From NCBI GenBank assembly GCA_946699065.1, contig CAMPDV010000883.1, positions 1 to 64,000 of the forward strand: a DNA stretch of 64,000 nt. Reading direction: 5' to 3'. The stretch comes from Loxodes magnus (Eukaryota; Ciliophora; Karyorelictea; Loxodida; Loxodidae). The notes under the pieces are model-generated. The model was not told the DNA's origin and did not search any database. It saw only the letters and a program-made list of their open reading frames with translations. Below, in pieces: positions 40,672 through 54,106 of this stretch. Numbering within the stretch: the stretch's first letter is position 1; every line of letters begins with the position of its first letter. Made by a program: the position numbers and the translations under genes.

Positions 40672-41631
40672 ATGTTACAAAAGAATCAATATAGCTATTA
40701 TGACTCACTTGCTAGTTATGATTATGTATAACCTTATGAGACTGATAAAGCTGTTTACGTCTACAACTACGATTATACCACAAGTCCATCATATTATTAT
40801 TACAATTCACTCGAAAGTCCCTATGTTTATGATTCTCTCTCATCGGATGCTTACGATTATACTGCCTAATCATCTTATTACTATTATGATTCACTCGAAA
40901 GTCCCTATGTTTATGATTCTCTCTCATCAGATGCTTAATACTGCTTAACCATCTTATTACTATTAATGAATTCATTCATACAAAAATCATTAAAACCCTA
41001 TGCTTATTACTAGTATGATTCCCCCTATAGTTACGACTAATCATATTATTATTATGATTCTCTCTCATCAGATGCTTATAGTTATGCACCTTATTACTAC
41101 TATGATTCACTCTTAGAAAAGTCAGAAAGACCTTATAGTTACTCACAGGCACCATCATATTATTATTATGATTCATTCTTACAAAAATCAGAAAGACCTT
41201 ATAGTTATGCATAGGTACCCTATTACTATTATGATTCACTCTTATAAAAGTCAGAAAGACCTTATAGTTACTCACAGGCACCATCATATTACTATTATGA
41301 TTCATTCTTACAAAAATCAGAAAAACCATATAGTTATGCACAAGCACCTTATTACTACTATGATTCCTTACTAGAGAAATCAGATATTTATGCCTATTCT
41401 TAGTCATATTATTACTATGATTCATTCTTACAAAAATCAGAAAGACCTTATAGTTATGCACAGGCACCCTATTATTACTACGATTCTTTATTAGAGAAAT
41501 CAGAATCACCTGTTTATATCTATAGTTACGATTATTCAGTACCACCATCATATTATTACTATGATGACCAACCAAATTACGATTATGCAGAAAAATTAAG
41601 TTACAGTTATTATGATTACTAGTTTGATTGA
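40672..41631 (+). CDS. Copy 24, tyrosine-rich protein, 319 aa (A1 B1), with compensated insertions
   Basis: This is the 957-bp form plus 3. Three single-A insertions and one A-to-T change cluster within about 40 bp (40936-40970) and together restore the frame. The segment that is normally YTAQPSYYYYD reads QYCLTILLLLMN. This gives the protein its only Cys, a hydrophobic patch and the loss of one tyrosine tetrad. The rest matches copy 3. Either a real variant or a burst of sequence error. Confidence 0.75.
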
Positions 41632-42117
41632 GAATACAACTTTTTTATTTATTTTTTTTACTCTTAATCTCTTTTTTACTCATTTAAATATAATGTAAAA
41701 TCTTGTCTTTCAAGATGTAATTAAAATTTATTGCAATTAAGTATTTTAATTGGAACTCATTGATATATAATATGCAGTCAAAAATATCCTAGACTTACTT
41801 TATATCCAAGACTTATTAAATGTTCAGAAATTTCCGAGACTTAATTATATCTATCAACTTTATTACGATATCGGTTAAACTTATCATTTTTATAGATTTG
41901 TTACTGAAGAGAGATATGGTATTTAAAAAATTATATATCAGTTTTTCACTGAAAAATAAAACCCCACTGCTATTGTAAAAAAAACTAATAAAAAAACGAT
42001 TACTAAAATATGATATATAAGCAGAACATTCGTTTTTTCTAAAAAATGTAAAAACTTCTCGCGATCATTCTAAGTTTGGTTGTTTCCATTCAAAGTTACA
42101 AAAGCGGAGTGTAGCAA
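41632..42117 (+). other. Spacer 24-25
   Basis: 486 bp. It has an A-to-C change in accccactgc (near 41967) and extra A bases near 41930 and 41981. Confidence 0.75.
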
Positions 42118-43194
42118 ATGTTACAAAAGAATCAATATAGCTATTATGACTCACTTGCTAGTTATGATGATTATGTATAACCTTATGAAACTGATAAAGC
42201 TGTTTACGTCTACAACTACGATTATACCACAAGTCCATCATATTATTATTACAATTCACTCGAAAGTCCCTATGTTTATGATTCTCTCTCATCGGATGCT
42301 TACGATTATACTGCCTAATCATCTTATTACTATTATGATTCACTCGAAAGTCCCTATGTTTATGATTCTCTCTCATCAGATGCTTATACTGCATAACCAT
42401 CTTATTACTATTATGATTCATTCATACAAAAATCATTAAAACCCTATGCTTATTACTAGTATGATTCCCCCTATAGTTACGACTAATCATATTATTATTA
42501 TGATTCTCTCTCATCAGATGCTTATAGTTATGCACCTTATTACTACTATGATTCACTCTTAGAAAAGTCAGAAAGACCTTATAGTTACTCACAGGCACCA
42601 TCATATTATTATTATGATTCTCTCTCATCAGATGCTTATAGTTATGCACCTTATTACTACTATGATTCACTCTTAGAAAAGTCAGAAAGGACCTTATAGT
42701 TACTCACAGGCACCATCATATTATTATTATGATTCATTCTTACAAAAATCAGAAAGACCTTATAGTTATGCATAGGTACCCTATTTACTATTATGATTCA
42801 CTCTTATAAAAGTCAGAAAGACCTTATAGTTACTCACAGGCACCATCATATTACTATTATGATTCATTCTTACAAAAATCAGAAAAACCAATATAGTTAT
42901 GCACAAGCACCTTATTACTACTATGATTCCTTACTAGAGAAATCAGATATTTATGCCTATTCTTAGTCATATTATTACTATGATTCATTCTTACAAAAAT
43001 CAGAAAGACCTTATAGTTATGCACAGGCACCCTATTATTACTACGATTCTTTATTAGAGAAATCAGAATCACCTGTTTATATCTATAGTTACGATTATTC
43101 AGTACCACCATCATATTATTACTATGATGACCAACCAAATTACGATTATGCAGAAAAATTAAGTTACAGTTATTATGATTACTAGTTTGATTGA
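42118..43194 (+). pseudogene. Copy 25, tyrosine-rich protein (A2 B1), frame broken
   Basis: An in-frame duplicated GAT (YDDY instead of YDY) at 42165-42170 and a silent GAG-to-GAA change near 42189 look like true variants. Frame-breaking insertions lie near 42690 (G), 42785 (T) and 42891 (A). Confidence 0.75.
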
Positions 43195-43680
43195 GAATAC
43201 AACTTTTTTTATTTATTTTTTTACTCTTAATCTCTTTTTTAACTCATTTAAATATAATGTAAAATCTTGTCTTTCAAGATGTAATTAAAATTTATTGCAA
43301 TTAAGTATTTTAATTGGAACTCATTGATATATAATATGCAGTCAAAAATATCCTAGACTTACTTTTATATCCAAGACTTATTAAATGTTCAGAAATTTCC
43401 GAGACTTAATTATATCTATCAACTTTATTACGATATCGGTTAAACTTATCATTTTTATAGATTTGTTACTGAAGAGAGATATGGTATTTAAAAATTATAT
43501 ATCAGTTTTTCACTGAAAAATAAAACCCCAATGCTATTGTAAAAAAACTAATAAAAAAACGATTACTAAAATATGATATATAAGCAGAACATTCGTTTTT
43601 TCTAAAAAATGTAAAAACTTCTCGCGATCATTCTAAGTTTGGTTGTTTCCATTCAAAGTTACAAAAGCGGAGTGTAGCAA
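43195..43680 (+). other. Spacer 25-26
   Basis: 486 bp with small T-run and A insertions near 43205, 43241 and 43364; otherwise consensus. Confidence 0.72.
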
Positions 43681-44636
43681 ATGTTACAAAAGAATCAATA
43701 TAGCTATTATGACTCACTTGCTAGTTATGATTATGTATAACCTTATGAGACTGATAAAGCTGTTTACGTCTACAACTACGATTATACCACAAGTTCATCA
43801 TATTATTATTACAATTCACTCGAAAGTCCCTATGTTTATGATTCTCTCTCATCGGATGCTTACGATTATACTGCCTAATCATCTTATTACTATTATGATT
43901 CACTCGAAAGTCCCTATGTTTATGATTCTCTCTCATCAGATGCTTATACTGCATAACCATCTTATTACTATTATGATTCATTCATACAAAAATCATTAAA
44001 AACCCTATGCTTATTACTAGTATGATTCCCCCTATAGTTACGACTAATCATATTATTATTATGATTCTCTCTCATCAGATGCTTATAGTTATGCACCTTA
44101 TTACTACTATGATTCACTCTTAGAAAAGTCAGAAGACCTTATAGTTACTCACAGGCACCATCATATTATTATTATGATTCATTCTTACAAAAATCAGAAA
44201 GACCTTATAGTTATGCATAGGTACCCCTATTACTATTATGATTCCCTTTTGGAAAAATCAGATAAAGCTATTTACGCCTATGATTACGCATATTACTAAT
44301 TATGATTCATTCTTACAAAAATCAGAAAAACCATATAGTTATGCACAGGCACCTTATTACTACTATGATTCCTTATTAGAGAAATCAGATATTTATGCCT
44401 ATTCTTAGTCATATTATTACTATGATTCATTCTTACAAAAATCAGAAAGACCTTATAGTTATGCACAGGCACCCTATTATTACTACGATTCTTTATTAGA
44501 GAAATCAGAATCACCTGTTTATATCTATAGTTACGATTATTCAGTACCACCATCATATTATTACTATGATGACCAACCAAATTACGATTATGCAGAAAAA
44601 TTAAGTTACAGTTATTATGATTACTAGTTTGATTGA
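43681..44636 (+). pseudogene. Copy 26, tyrosine-rich protein (A1, variant block Bv), frame broken
   Basis: First copy with the variant block: the L-taa-K repeat is replaced by SLLEKSDKAIYAYDYA (near 44242-44290). It also has Pro-to-Ser at residue 39 (CCA to TCA). Indels: +A near 43999, -A near 44134, +C near 44226 and +A near 44299. Confidence 0.75.
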
Positions 44637-45121
44637 GAATACAACTTTTTTATTTATTTTTTTTACTCTTAATCTCTTTTTTACTCATTTAAATATAATG
44701 TAAAATCTTGTCTTTCAAGATGTAATTAAAATTTATTGCAATTAAGTATTTTAATTGGAACTCATTGATATATAATATGCAGTCAAAAAATATCCTAGAC
44801 TTACTTTATATCCAAGACTTATTAAATGTTCAGAAATTTCCGAGACTTTATTATATCTATCAACTTTATTACGATATCGGTTAAACTTATCATTTTTATA
44901 GATTTGTTACTGAAGAGAGATATGGTATTTAAAAATTATATATCAGTTTTTCACTGAAAAATAAAACCCCAATGCTATTGTAAAAAAACTAATAAAAAAA
45001 AGATTACTAAAATATGATATATAAGCAGAACATTCGTTTTTTCTAAAAAATGTAAAAACTTCTCGCGATCATTCTAAGTTTGGTTGTTTCCATTCAAAGT
45101 TACAAAGCGGAGTGATAGCAA
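44637..45121 (+). other. Spacer 26-27
   Basis: 485 bp. C-to-A change in the A-rich run (aaaaaagatt, near 45001). The third AGACTTA motif is changed to AGACTTT (near 44848). The leader is altered by one lost A and one gained A. Confidence 0.75.
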
Positions 45122-46079
45122 ATGTTACAAAAGAATCAATATAGCTATTATGACTCACTTGCTAGTTATGATTATGTATAACCTTATGAGACTGATAAAG
45201 CTGTTTACGTCTACAACTACGATATATACCACAAGTTCATCATATTATTATTACAATTCACTCGAAAGTCCCTATGGTTTATGATTCTCTCTCATCGGAT
45301 GCTTACGATTATACTGCCTAATCATCTTATTACTATTATGATTCACTCGAAAGTCCCTATGTTTATGATTCTCTCTCATCAGATGCTTATACTGCATAAC
45401 CATCTTATTACTATTATGATTCATTCATACAAAAATCATTAAAACCCTATGCTTATTACTAGTATGATTCCCCCTATAGTTACGACTAATCATATTATTA
45501 TTATGATTCTCTCTCATCAGATGCTTATAGTTATGCACCTTATTACTACTATGATTCACTCTTAGAAAAGTCAGAAAGACCTTATAGTTACTCACAGGCA
45601 CCATCATATTATTATTATGATTCATTCTTACAAAAAATCAGAAAGACCTTATAGTTATGCATAGGTACCCTATTACTATTATGATTCCCTTTTGGAAAAA
45701 TCAGATAAAGCTATTTACGCCTATGATTACGCATATTACTATTATGATTCATTCTTACAAAAATCAGAAAAACCATATAGTTATGCACAGGCACCTTATT
45801 ACTACTATGATTCCTTATTAGAGAAATCAGATATTTATGCCTATTCTTAGTCATATTATTACTATGATTCATTCTTACAAAAATCAGAAAGACCTTATAG
45901 TTATGCACAGGCACCCTATTATTACTACGATTCTTTATTAGAGAAATCAGAATCACCTGTTTATATCTATAGTTACGATTATTCAGTACCACCATCATAT
46001 TATTACTATGATGACCAACCAAATTACGATTATGCAGAAAAATTAAGTTTACAGTTATTATGATTACTAGTTTGATTGA
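45122..46079 (+). pseudogene. Copy 27, tyrosine-rich protein (A1 Bv), frame broken
   Basis: Four single-base insertions near 45224, 45276, 45635 and 46050. The variant block and the Pro-to-Ser change are as in copy 26. Confidence 0.75.
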
Positions 46080-46563
46080 GAATACAACTTTTTTATTTAT
46101 TTTTTTTACTCTTAATCTCTTTTTTACTCATTTAAATATAATGTAAAATCTTGTCTTTCAAGATGTAATTAAAATTTATTGCAATTAAGTATTTTAATTG
46201 GAACTCATTGATATATAATATGCAGTCAAAAATATCCTAGACTTTACTTTATATCCAAGACTTATTAAATGTTCAGAAATTTCCGAGACTTAATTATATC
46301 TATCAACTTTATTACGATATCGGTTAAACTTATCATTTTATAGATTTGTTACTGAAGAGAGATATGGTATTTAAAAATTATATATCAGTTTTTCACTGAA
46401 AAATAAAACCCCAATGCTATTGTAAAAAAACTAATAAAAAAACGATTACTAAAATATGATATATAAGCAGAACATTCGTTTTTTCTAAAAAATGTAAAAA
46501 CTTCTCGCGATCATTCTAAGTTTGGTTGTTTCCATTCAAAGTTACAAAAGCGGAGTGTAGCAA
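46080..46563 (+). other. Spacer 27-28
   Basis: 484 bp, one T gained near 46243 and one lost near 46337. Confidence 0.75.
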
Positions 46564-47516
46564 ATGTTACAAAAGAATCAATATAGCTATTATGACTCAC
46601 TTGCTAGTTATGATTATGTATAACCTTATGAGACTGATAAAGCTGTTTACGTCTACAACTACGATTATACCACAAGTCCATCATATTATTATTACAATTC
46701 ACTCGAAAGTCCCTATGTTATGATTCTCTCTCATCGGATGCTTACGATTATACTGCCTAATCATCTTATTACTATTATGATTCACTCGAAAGTCCCTATG
46801 TTTATGATTCTCTCTCATCAGATGCTTATACTGCATAACCATCTTATTACTATTATGATTCATTCATACAAAAATCATTAAAACCCTATGCTTATTACTA
46901 GTATGATTCCCCCTATAGTTACGACTAATCATATTATTATTATGATTCTCTCTCATCAGATGCTTATAGTTATGCACCTTATTACTACTATGATTCACTC
47001 TTAGAAAAGTCAGAAAGACCTTATAGTTACTCACAGGCACCATCATATTATTATTATGATTCATTCTTACAAAAATCAGAAAGACCTTATAGTTATGCAT
47101 AGGTACCCTATTACTATTATGATTCCCTTTTGGAAAAATCAGATAAAGCTATTTACGCCTATGATTACGCATATTACTATTATGATTCATTCTTACAAAA
47201 ATCAGAAAAACCATATAGTTATGCACAGGCACCTTATTACTACTATGATTCCTTATTAGAGAAATCAGATATTTATGCCTATTCTTAGTCATATTATTAC
47301 TATGATTCATTCTTACAAAAATCAGAAAGACCTTATAGTTATGCACAGGCACCCTATTATTACTACGATTCTTTATTAGAGAAATCAGAATCACCTGTTT
47401 ATATCTATAGTTACGATTATTCAGTACCACCATCATATTATTACTATGATGACCAACCAAATTACGATTATGCAGAAAAATTAAGTTACAGTTATTATGA
47501 TTACTAGTTTGATTGA
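46564..47516 (+). pseudogene. Copy 28, tyrosine-rich protein (A1 Bv), one frameshift
   Basis: One T is missing near 46718 in the N-terminal part. It has the variant block but keeps the usual Pro at residue 39, unlike its neighbours, so the two markers are not fully linked. Confidence 0.78.
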
Positions 47517-48000
47517 GAATACAACTTTTTTATTTATTTTTTTTACTCTTAATCTCTTTTTTACTCATTTAAATATAATGTAAAATCTTGTCTTTCAAGA
47601 TGTAATTAAAATTTATTGCAATTAAGTATTTTAATTGGAACTCATTGATATATAATATGCAGTCAAAATATCCTAGGACTTACTTTATATCCAAGACTTA
47701 TTAAATGTTCAGAAATTTCCGAGACTTAATTATATCTATCAACTTTATTACGATATCGGTTAAACTTATCATTTTTATAGATTTGTTACTGAAGAGAGAT
47801 ATGGTATTTAAAAATTATATATCAGTTTTTCACTGAAAAATAAAACCCCAATGCTATTGTAAAAAAACTAATAAAAAAAAGATTACTAAAATATGATATA
47901 TAAGCAGAACATTCGTTTTTTCTAAAAAATGTAAAAACTTCTCGCGATCATTCTAAGTTTGGTTGTTTCCATTCAAAGTTACAAAAGCGGAGTGTAGCAA
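47517..48000 (+). other. Spacer 28-29
   Basis: 484 bp. It has the C-to-A change near 47881, a lost A near 47667 and an added G in the first AGACTTA motif near 47677. Confidence 0.75.
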
Positions 48001-49068
48001 ATGTTACAAAAGAATCAATATAGCTATTATGACTCACTTGCTAGTTATGATTATGTATAACCTTATGAGACTGATAAAGCTGTTTACGTCTACAACTACG
48101 ATTATACCACAAGTTCATCATATTATTATTACAATTCACTCGAAAGTCCCTATGTTTATGATTCTCTCTCATCGGATGCTTACGATTATACTGCCTAATC
48201 ATCTTATTACTATTATGATTCACTCGAAAGTCCCTATGTTTATGATTCTCTCTCATCAGATGCTTATACTGCATAACCATCTTATTACTATTATGATTCA
48301 TTCATACAAAAATCATTAAAACCCTATGCTTATTACTAGTATGATTCCCCCTATAGTTACGACTAATCATATTATTATTATGATTCTCTCTCATCAGATG
48401 CTTATAGTTATGCACCTTATTACTACTATGATTCACTCTTAGAAAAGTCAGAAAGACCTTATAGTTACTCACAGGCACCATCATATTATTATTATGATTC
48501 TCTCTCATCAGATGCTTATAGTTATGCACCTTATTACTACTATGATTCACTCTTAGAAAAGTCAGAAAGACCTTATAGTTACTCACAGGCACCATCATAT
48601 TATTATTATGATTCATTCTTACAAAAATCAGAAAGACCTTATAGTTATGCATAGGTACCCTATTACTATTATGATTCCCTTTTGGAAAAATCAGATAAAG
48701 CTATTTACGCCTATGATTACGCATATTACTATTATGATTCATTCTTACAAAAATCAGAAAAACCATATAGTTATGCACAGGCACCTTATTACTACTATGA
48801 TTCCTTATTAGAGAAATCAGATATTTATGCCTATTCTTAGTCATATTATTACTATGATTCATTCTTACAAAAATCAGAAAGACCTTATAGTTATGCACAG
48901 GCACCCTATTATTACTACGATTCTTTATTAGAGAAATCAGAATCACCTGTTTATATCTATAGTTACGATTATTCAGTACCACCATCATATTATTACTATG
49001 ATGACCAACCAAATTACGATTATGCAGAAAAATTAAGTTACAGTTATTATGATTACTAGTTTGATTGA
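48001..49068 (+). CDS. Copy 29, tyrosine-rich protein, 355 aa (A2, variant block Bv)
   Basis: The only intact copy with the variant block. In the segment at 48676-48723 the TAA-containing repeat is replaced by SLLEKSDKAIYAYDYA with GAA and a rare TTG leucine codon. The new piece resembles the N-terminal cap of the same protein (TDKAVYVYNYDY), as if copied from it. Residue 39 is Ser. In-frame TAA/TAG codons drop to eight. Confidence 0.86.
48676..48723 (+). repeat. Variant block segment SLLEKSDKAIYAYDYA
   Basis: This 16-codon stretch replaces the usual 17-codon stretch SLLQKSERPYSYSQAPS. It also occurs in copies 26, 27 and 28 and nowhere else in the window. Confidence 0.9.
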
Positions 49069-49551
49069 GAATACAACTTTTTTATTTATTTTTTTTTACT
49101 CTTAATCTCTTTTTTACTCATTTAAATATAATGTAAAATCTTGTCTTTCAAGATGTAATTAAAATTTATTGCAATTAAGTATTTTAATTGGAACTCATTG
49201 ATATATAATATGCAGTCAAAATATCCTAGACTTACTTTATATCCAAGACTTATTAAATGTTCAGAAATTTCCGAGACTTAATTATATCTATCAACTTTAT
49301 TACGATATCGGTTAAACTTATCATTTTTATAGATTTGTTACTGAAGAGAGATATGGTATTTAAAAATTATATATCAGTTTTTCACTGAAAAATAAAACCC
49401 CAATGCTATTGTAAAAAAACTAATAAAAAAAGATTACTAAAATATGATATATAAGCAGAACATTCGTTTTTTCTAAAAAATGTAAAAACTTCTCGCGATC
49501 ATTCTAAGTTTGGTTGTTTCCATTCAAAGTTACAAAAGCGGAGTGTAGCAA
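49069..49551 (+). other. Spacer 29-30
   Basis: 483 bp. It has the C-to-A change near 49431 and one A lost near 49221. Confidence 0.75.
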
Positions 49552-50509
49552 ATGTTACAAAAGAATCAATATAGCTATTATGACTCACTTGCTAGTTATG
49601 ATTATGTATAACCTTATGAGACTGATAAAGCTGTTTACGTCTACAACTACGATTATACCACAAGTTCATCATATTATTATTACAATTCACTCGAAAGTCC
49701 CTATGTTTATGATTCTCTCTCATCGGATGCTTACGATTATACTGCCTAATCATCTTATTACTATTATGATTCACTCGAAAGTCCCTATGTTTATGGATTC
49801 TCTCTCATCAGATGCTTATACTGCATAACCATCTTATTACTATTATGATTCATTCATACAAAAATCATTAAAACCCTATGCTTATTACTAGTATGATTCC
49901 CCCTATAGTTACGACTAATCATATTATTATTATGATTCTCTCTCATCAGATGCTTATAGTTATGCACCTTATTACTACTATGATTCACTCTTAGAAAAGT
50001 CAGAAAGACCTTATAGTTACTCACAGGCACCATCATATTATTATTATGATTCATTCTTACAAAAATCAGAAAGACCTTATAGTTATGCATAGGTACCCTA
50101 TTACTATTATGATTCACTCTTATAAAAGTCAGAAAGACCTTATAGTTACTCACAGGCACCATCATATTACTATTATGATTCATTCTTACAAAAATCAGAA
50201 AAACCATATAGTTATGCACAAGCACCTTATTACTACTATGATTCCTTACTAGAGAAATCAGATATTTATGCCTATTCTTAGTCATATTATTACTATGATT
50301 CATTCTTACAAAAATCAGAAAGACCTTATAGTTATGCACAGGCACCCTATTATTACTACGATTCTTTATTAGAGAAATCAGAATCACCTGTTTATATCTA
50401 TAGTTACGATTATTCAGTACCACCATCATATTATTACTATGATGACCAACCAAATTACGATTATGCAGAAAAATTAAGTTACAGTTATTATGATTACTAG
50501 TTTGATTGA
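49552..50509 (+). pseudogene. Copy 30, tyrosine-rich protein (A1 B1), one frameshift
   Basis: An extra G near 49795 introduces a TGA within a few codons. It has Ser at residue 39 like copies 26, 27 and 29 but the standard B block, so it is a mosaic between the two groups. Confidence 0.78.
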
Positions 50510-50995
50510 GAATACAACTTTTTTATTTATTTTTTTTACTCTTAATCTCTTTTTTACTCATTTAAATATAATGTAAAATCTTGTCTTTCAAGATGTAATT
50601 AAAATTTATTGCAATTAAGTATTTTAATTGGAACTCATTGATATATAATATGCAGTCAAAAATATCCTAGACTTACTTTATATCCAAGACTTATTAAATG
50701 TTCAGAAATTTCCGAGACTTAATTATATCTATCAACTTTATTACGATATCGGTTAAACTTATCATTTTTTATAGATTTGTTACTGAAGAGAGATATGGTA
50801 TTTAAAAATTATATATCAGTTTTTCACTGAAAAATAAAACCCCAATGCTATTGTAAAAAAACTAATAAAAAAAACGATTACTAAAATATGATATATAAGC
50901 AGAACATTCGTTTTTTCTAAAAAATGTAAAAACTTCTCGCGATCATTCTAAGTTTGGTTGTTTCCATTCAAAGTTACAAAAGCGGAGTGTAGCAA
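50510..50995 (+). other. Spacer 30-31
   Basis: 486 bp, one T gained near 50767 and one A gained near 50872. Confidence 0.75.
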
Positions 50996-52068
50996 ATGTT
51001 ACAAAAGAATCAATATAGCTATTATGACTCACTTGCTAGTTATGATTATGTATAACCTTATGAGACTGATAAAGCTGTTTACGTCTACAACTACGATTAT
51101 ACCACAAGTCCATCATATTATTATTACAATTCACTCGAAAGTCCCTATGTTTATGATTCTCTCTCATCGGATGCTTACGATTATACTGCCTAATCATCTT
51201 ATTACTATTATGATTCACTCGAAAGTCCCTATGTTTATGATTCTCTCTCATCAGATGCTTATACTGCATAACCATCTTATTACTATTATGATTCATTCAT
51301 ACAAAAATCATTAAAACCCTATGCTTATTACTAGTATTGATTCCCCCTATAGTTTACGACTAATCATATTATTATTATGATTCTCTCTCATCAGATGCTT
51401 ATAGTTATGCACCTTATTACTACTATGATTCACTCTTAGAAAAGTCAGAAAGACCTTATAGTTACTCACAGGCACCATCATATTATTATTATGATTCTCT
51501 CTCATCAGATGCTTATAGTTATGCACCTTATTACTACTATGATTCACTCTTAGAAAAGTCAGAAAGACCTTATAGTTACTCACAGGCACCATCATATTAT
51601 TATTATGATTCATTCTTACAAAAATCAGAAAGACCTTATAGTTATGCATAGGTACCCTATTACTATTATGATTCACTCTTATAAAAGTCAGAAAGACCTT
51701 ATAGTTACTCACAGGCACCATCATATTACTATTATGATTCATTCTTACAAAAATCAGAAAAACCATATAGTTATGCACAAGCACCTTATTACTACTATGA
51801 TTCCTTACTAGAGAAATCAGATATTTATGCCTATTCTTAGTCATATTATTACTATGATTCATTCTTACAAAAATCAGAAAGACCTTATAGTTATGCACAG
51901 GCACCCTATTATTACTACGATTCTTTATTAGAGAAATCAGAATCACCTGTTTATATCTATAGTTACGATTATTCAGTACCACCATCATATTATTACTATG
52001 ATGACCAACCAAATTACGATTATGCAGAAAAATTAAGTTACAGTTATTATGATTACTAGTTTGATTGA
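50996..52068 (+). pseudogene. Copy 31, tyrosine-rich protein (A2 B1), frame broken
   Basis: Two T insertions lie about 17 bp apart, near 51337 and 51354, around the Y-tag-Y codon. The rest is standard. Confidence 0.78.
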
Positions 52069-52550
52069 GAATACAACTTTTTATTTATTTTTTTTACTCT
52101 TAATCTCTTTTTTACTCATTTAAATATAATGTAAAATCTTGTCTTTCAAGATGTAATTAAAATTTATTGCAATTAAGTATTTTAATTGGAACTCATTGAT
52201 ATATAATATGCAGTCAAAAATATCCTAGACTTACTTTATATCCAAGACTTATTAAATGTTCAGAATTTCCGAGACTTAATTATATCTATCAACTTTATTA
52301 CGATATCGGTTAAACTTATCATTTTTATAGATTTGTTACTGAAGAGAGATATGGTATTTAAAAATTATATATCAGTTTTTCACTGAAAAATAAAACCCCA
52401 ATGCTATTGTAAAAAAACTAATAAAAAAACGATTACTAAAATATGATATATAAGCAGAACATTCGTTTTTTCTAAAAAATGTAAAAACTTCTCGCGATCA
52501 TTCTAAGTTTGGTTGTTTCCATTCAAAGTTACAAAAGCGGAGTGTAGCAA
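52069..52550 (+). other. Spacer 31-32
   Basis: 482 bp, with a shorter T run after the stop and one A lost near 52265. Confidence 0.75.
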
Positions 52551-53621
52551 ATGTTACAAAAGAATCAATATAGCTATTATGACTCACTTGCTAGTTATGA
52601 TTATGTATAACCTTATGAGACTGATAAAGCTGTTTACGTCTACAACTACGATTATACCACAAGTCCATCATATTATTATTACAATTCACTCGAAAGTCCC
52701 TATGTTTATGATTCTCTCTCATCGGATGCTTACGATTATACTGCCTAATCATCTTATTACTATTATGATTCACTCGAAAGTCCCTATGTTTATGATTCTC
52801 TCTCATCAGATGCTTATACTGCATAACCATCTTATTACTATTATGATTCATTCATACAAAAATCATTAAAACCCTATGCTTATTACTAGTATGATTCCCC
52901 CTATAGTTACGACTAATCATATTATTATTATGATTCTCTCTCATCAGATGCTTATAGTTATGCACCTTATTACTACTATGATTCACTCTTAGAAAAGTCA
53001 GAAAGACCTTATAGTTACTCACAGGCACCATCATATTATTATTATGATTCTCTCTCATCAGATGCTTATAGTTATGCACCTTATTACTACTATGATTCAC
53101 TCTTAGAAAAGTCAGAAAGACCTTATAGTTACTCACAGGCACCATCATATTATTATTATGATTCATTCTTACAAAAATCAGAAAGACCTTATAGTTATGC
53201 ATAGGTACCCTATTACTATTATGATTCACTCTTATAAAAGTCAGAAAGACCTTATAGTTACTCACAGGCACCATCATATTACTATTATGATTCATTCTTA
53301 CAAAAATCAGAAAAACCATATAGTTATGCACAAGCACCTTATTACTACTATGATTCCTTACTAGAGAAATCAGATATTTATGCCTATTCTTAGTCATATT
53401 ATTACTATGATTCATTCTTACAAAAATCAGAAAGACCTTATAGTTATGCACAGGCACCCTATTATTACTACGATTCTTTATTAGAGAAATCAGAATCACC
53501 TGTTTATATCTATAGTTACGATTATTCAGTACCACCATCATATTATTACTATGATGACCAACCAAATTACGATTATGCAGAAAAATTAAGTTACAGTTAT
53601 TATGATTACTAGTTTGATTGA
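52551..53621 (+). CDS. Copy 32, tyrosine-rich protein, 356 aa (A2 B1)
   Basis: Intact 357-codon frame, same form as copy 19. From here to the right edge only copy 33 is broken. Confidence 0.87.
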
Positions 53622-54106
53622 GAATACAACTTTTTTATTTATTTTTTTTTACTCTTAATCTCTTTTTTACTCATTTAAATATAATGTAAAATCTTGTCTT
53701 TCAAGATGTAATTAAAATTTATTGCAATTAAGTATTTTAATTGGAACTCATTGATATATAATATGCAGTCAAAAATATCCTAGACTTACTTTATATCCAA
53801 GACTTATTAAATGTTCAGAAATTTCCGAGACTTAATTATATCTATCAACTTTATTACGATATCGGTTAAACTTATCATTTTTATAGATTTGTTACTGAAG
53901 AGAGATATGGTATTTAAAAATTATATATCAGTTTTTCACTGAAAAATAAAACCCCAATGCTATTGTAAAAAAACTAATAAAAAAAAGATTACTAAAATAT
54001 GATATATAAGCAGAACATTCGTTTTTTCTAAAAAATGTAAAAACTTCTCGCGATCATTCTAAGTTTGGTTGTTTCCATTCAAAGTTACAAAAGCGGAGTG
54101 TAGCAA
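53622..54106 (+). other. Spacer 32-33
   Basis: 485 bp, with one extra T near 53650 and the C-to-A change near 53987. Confidence 0.75.
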
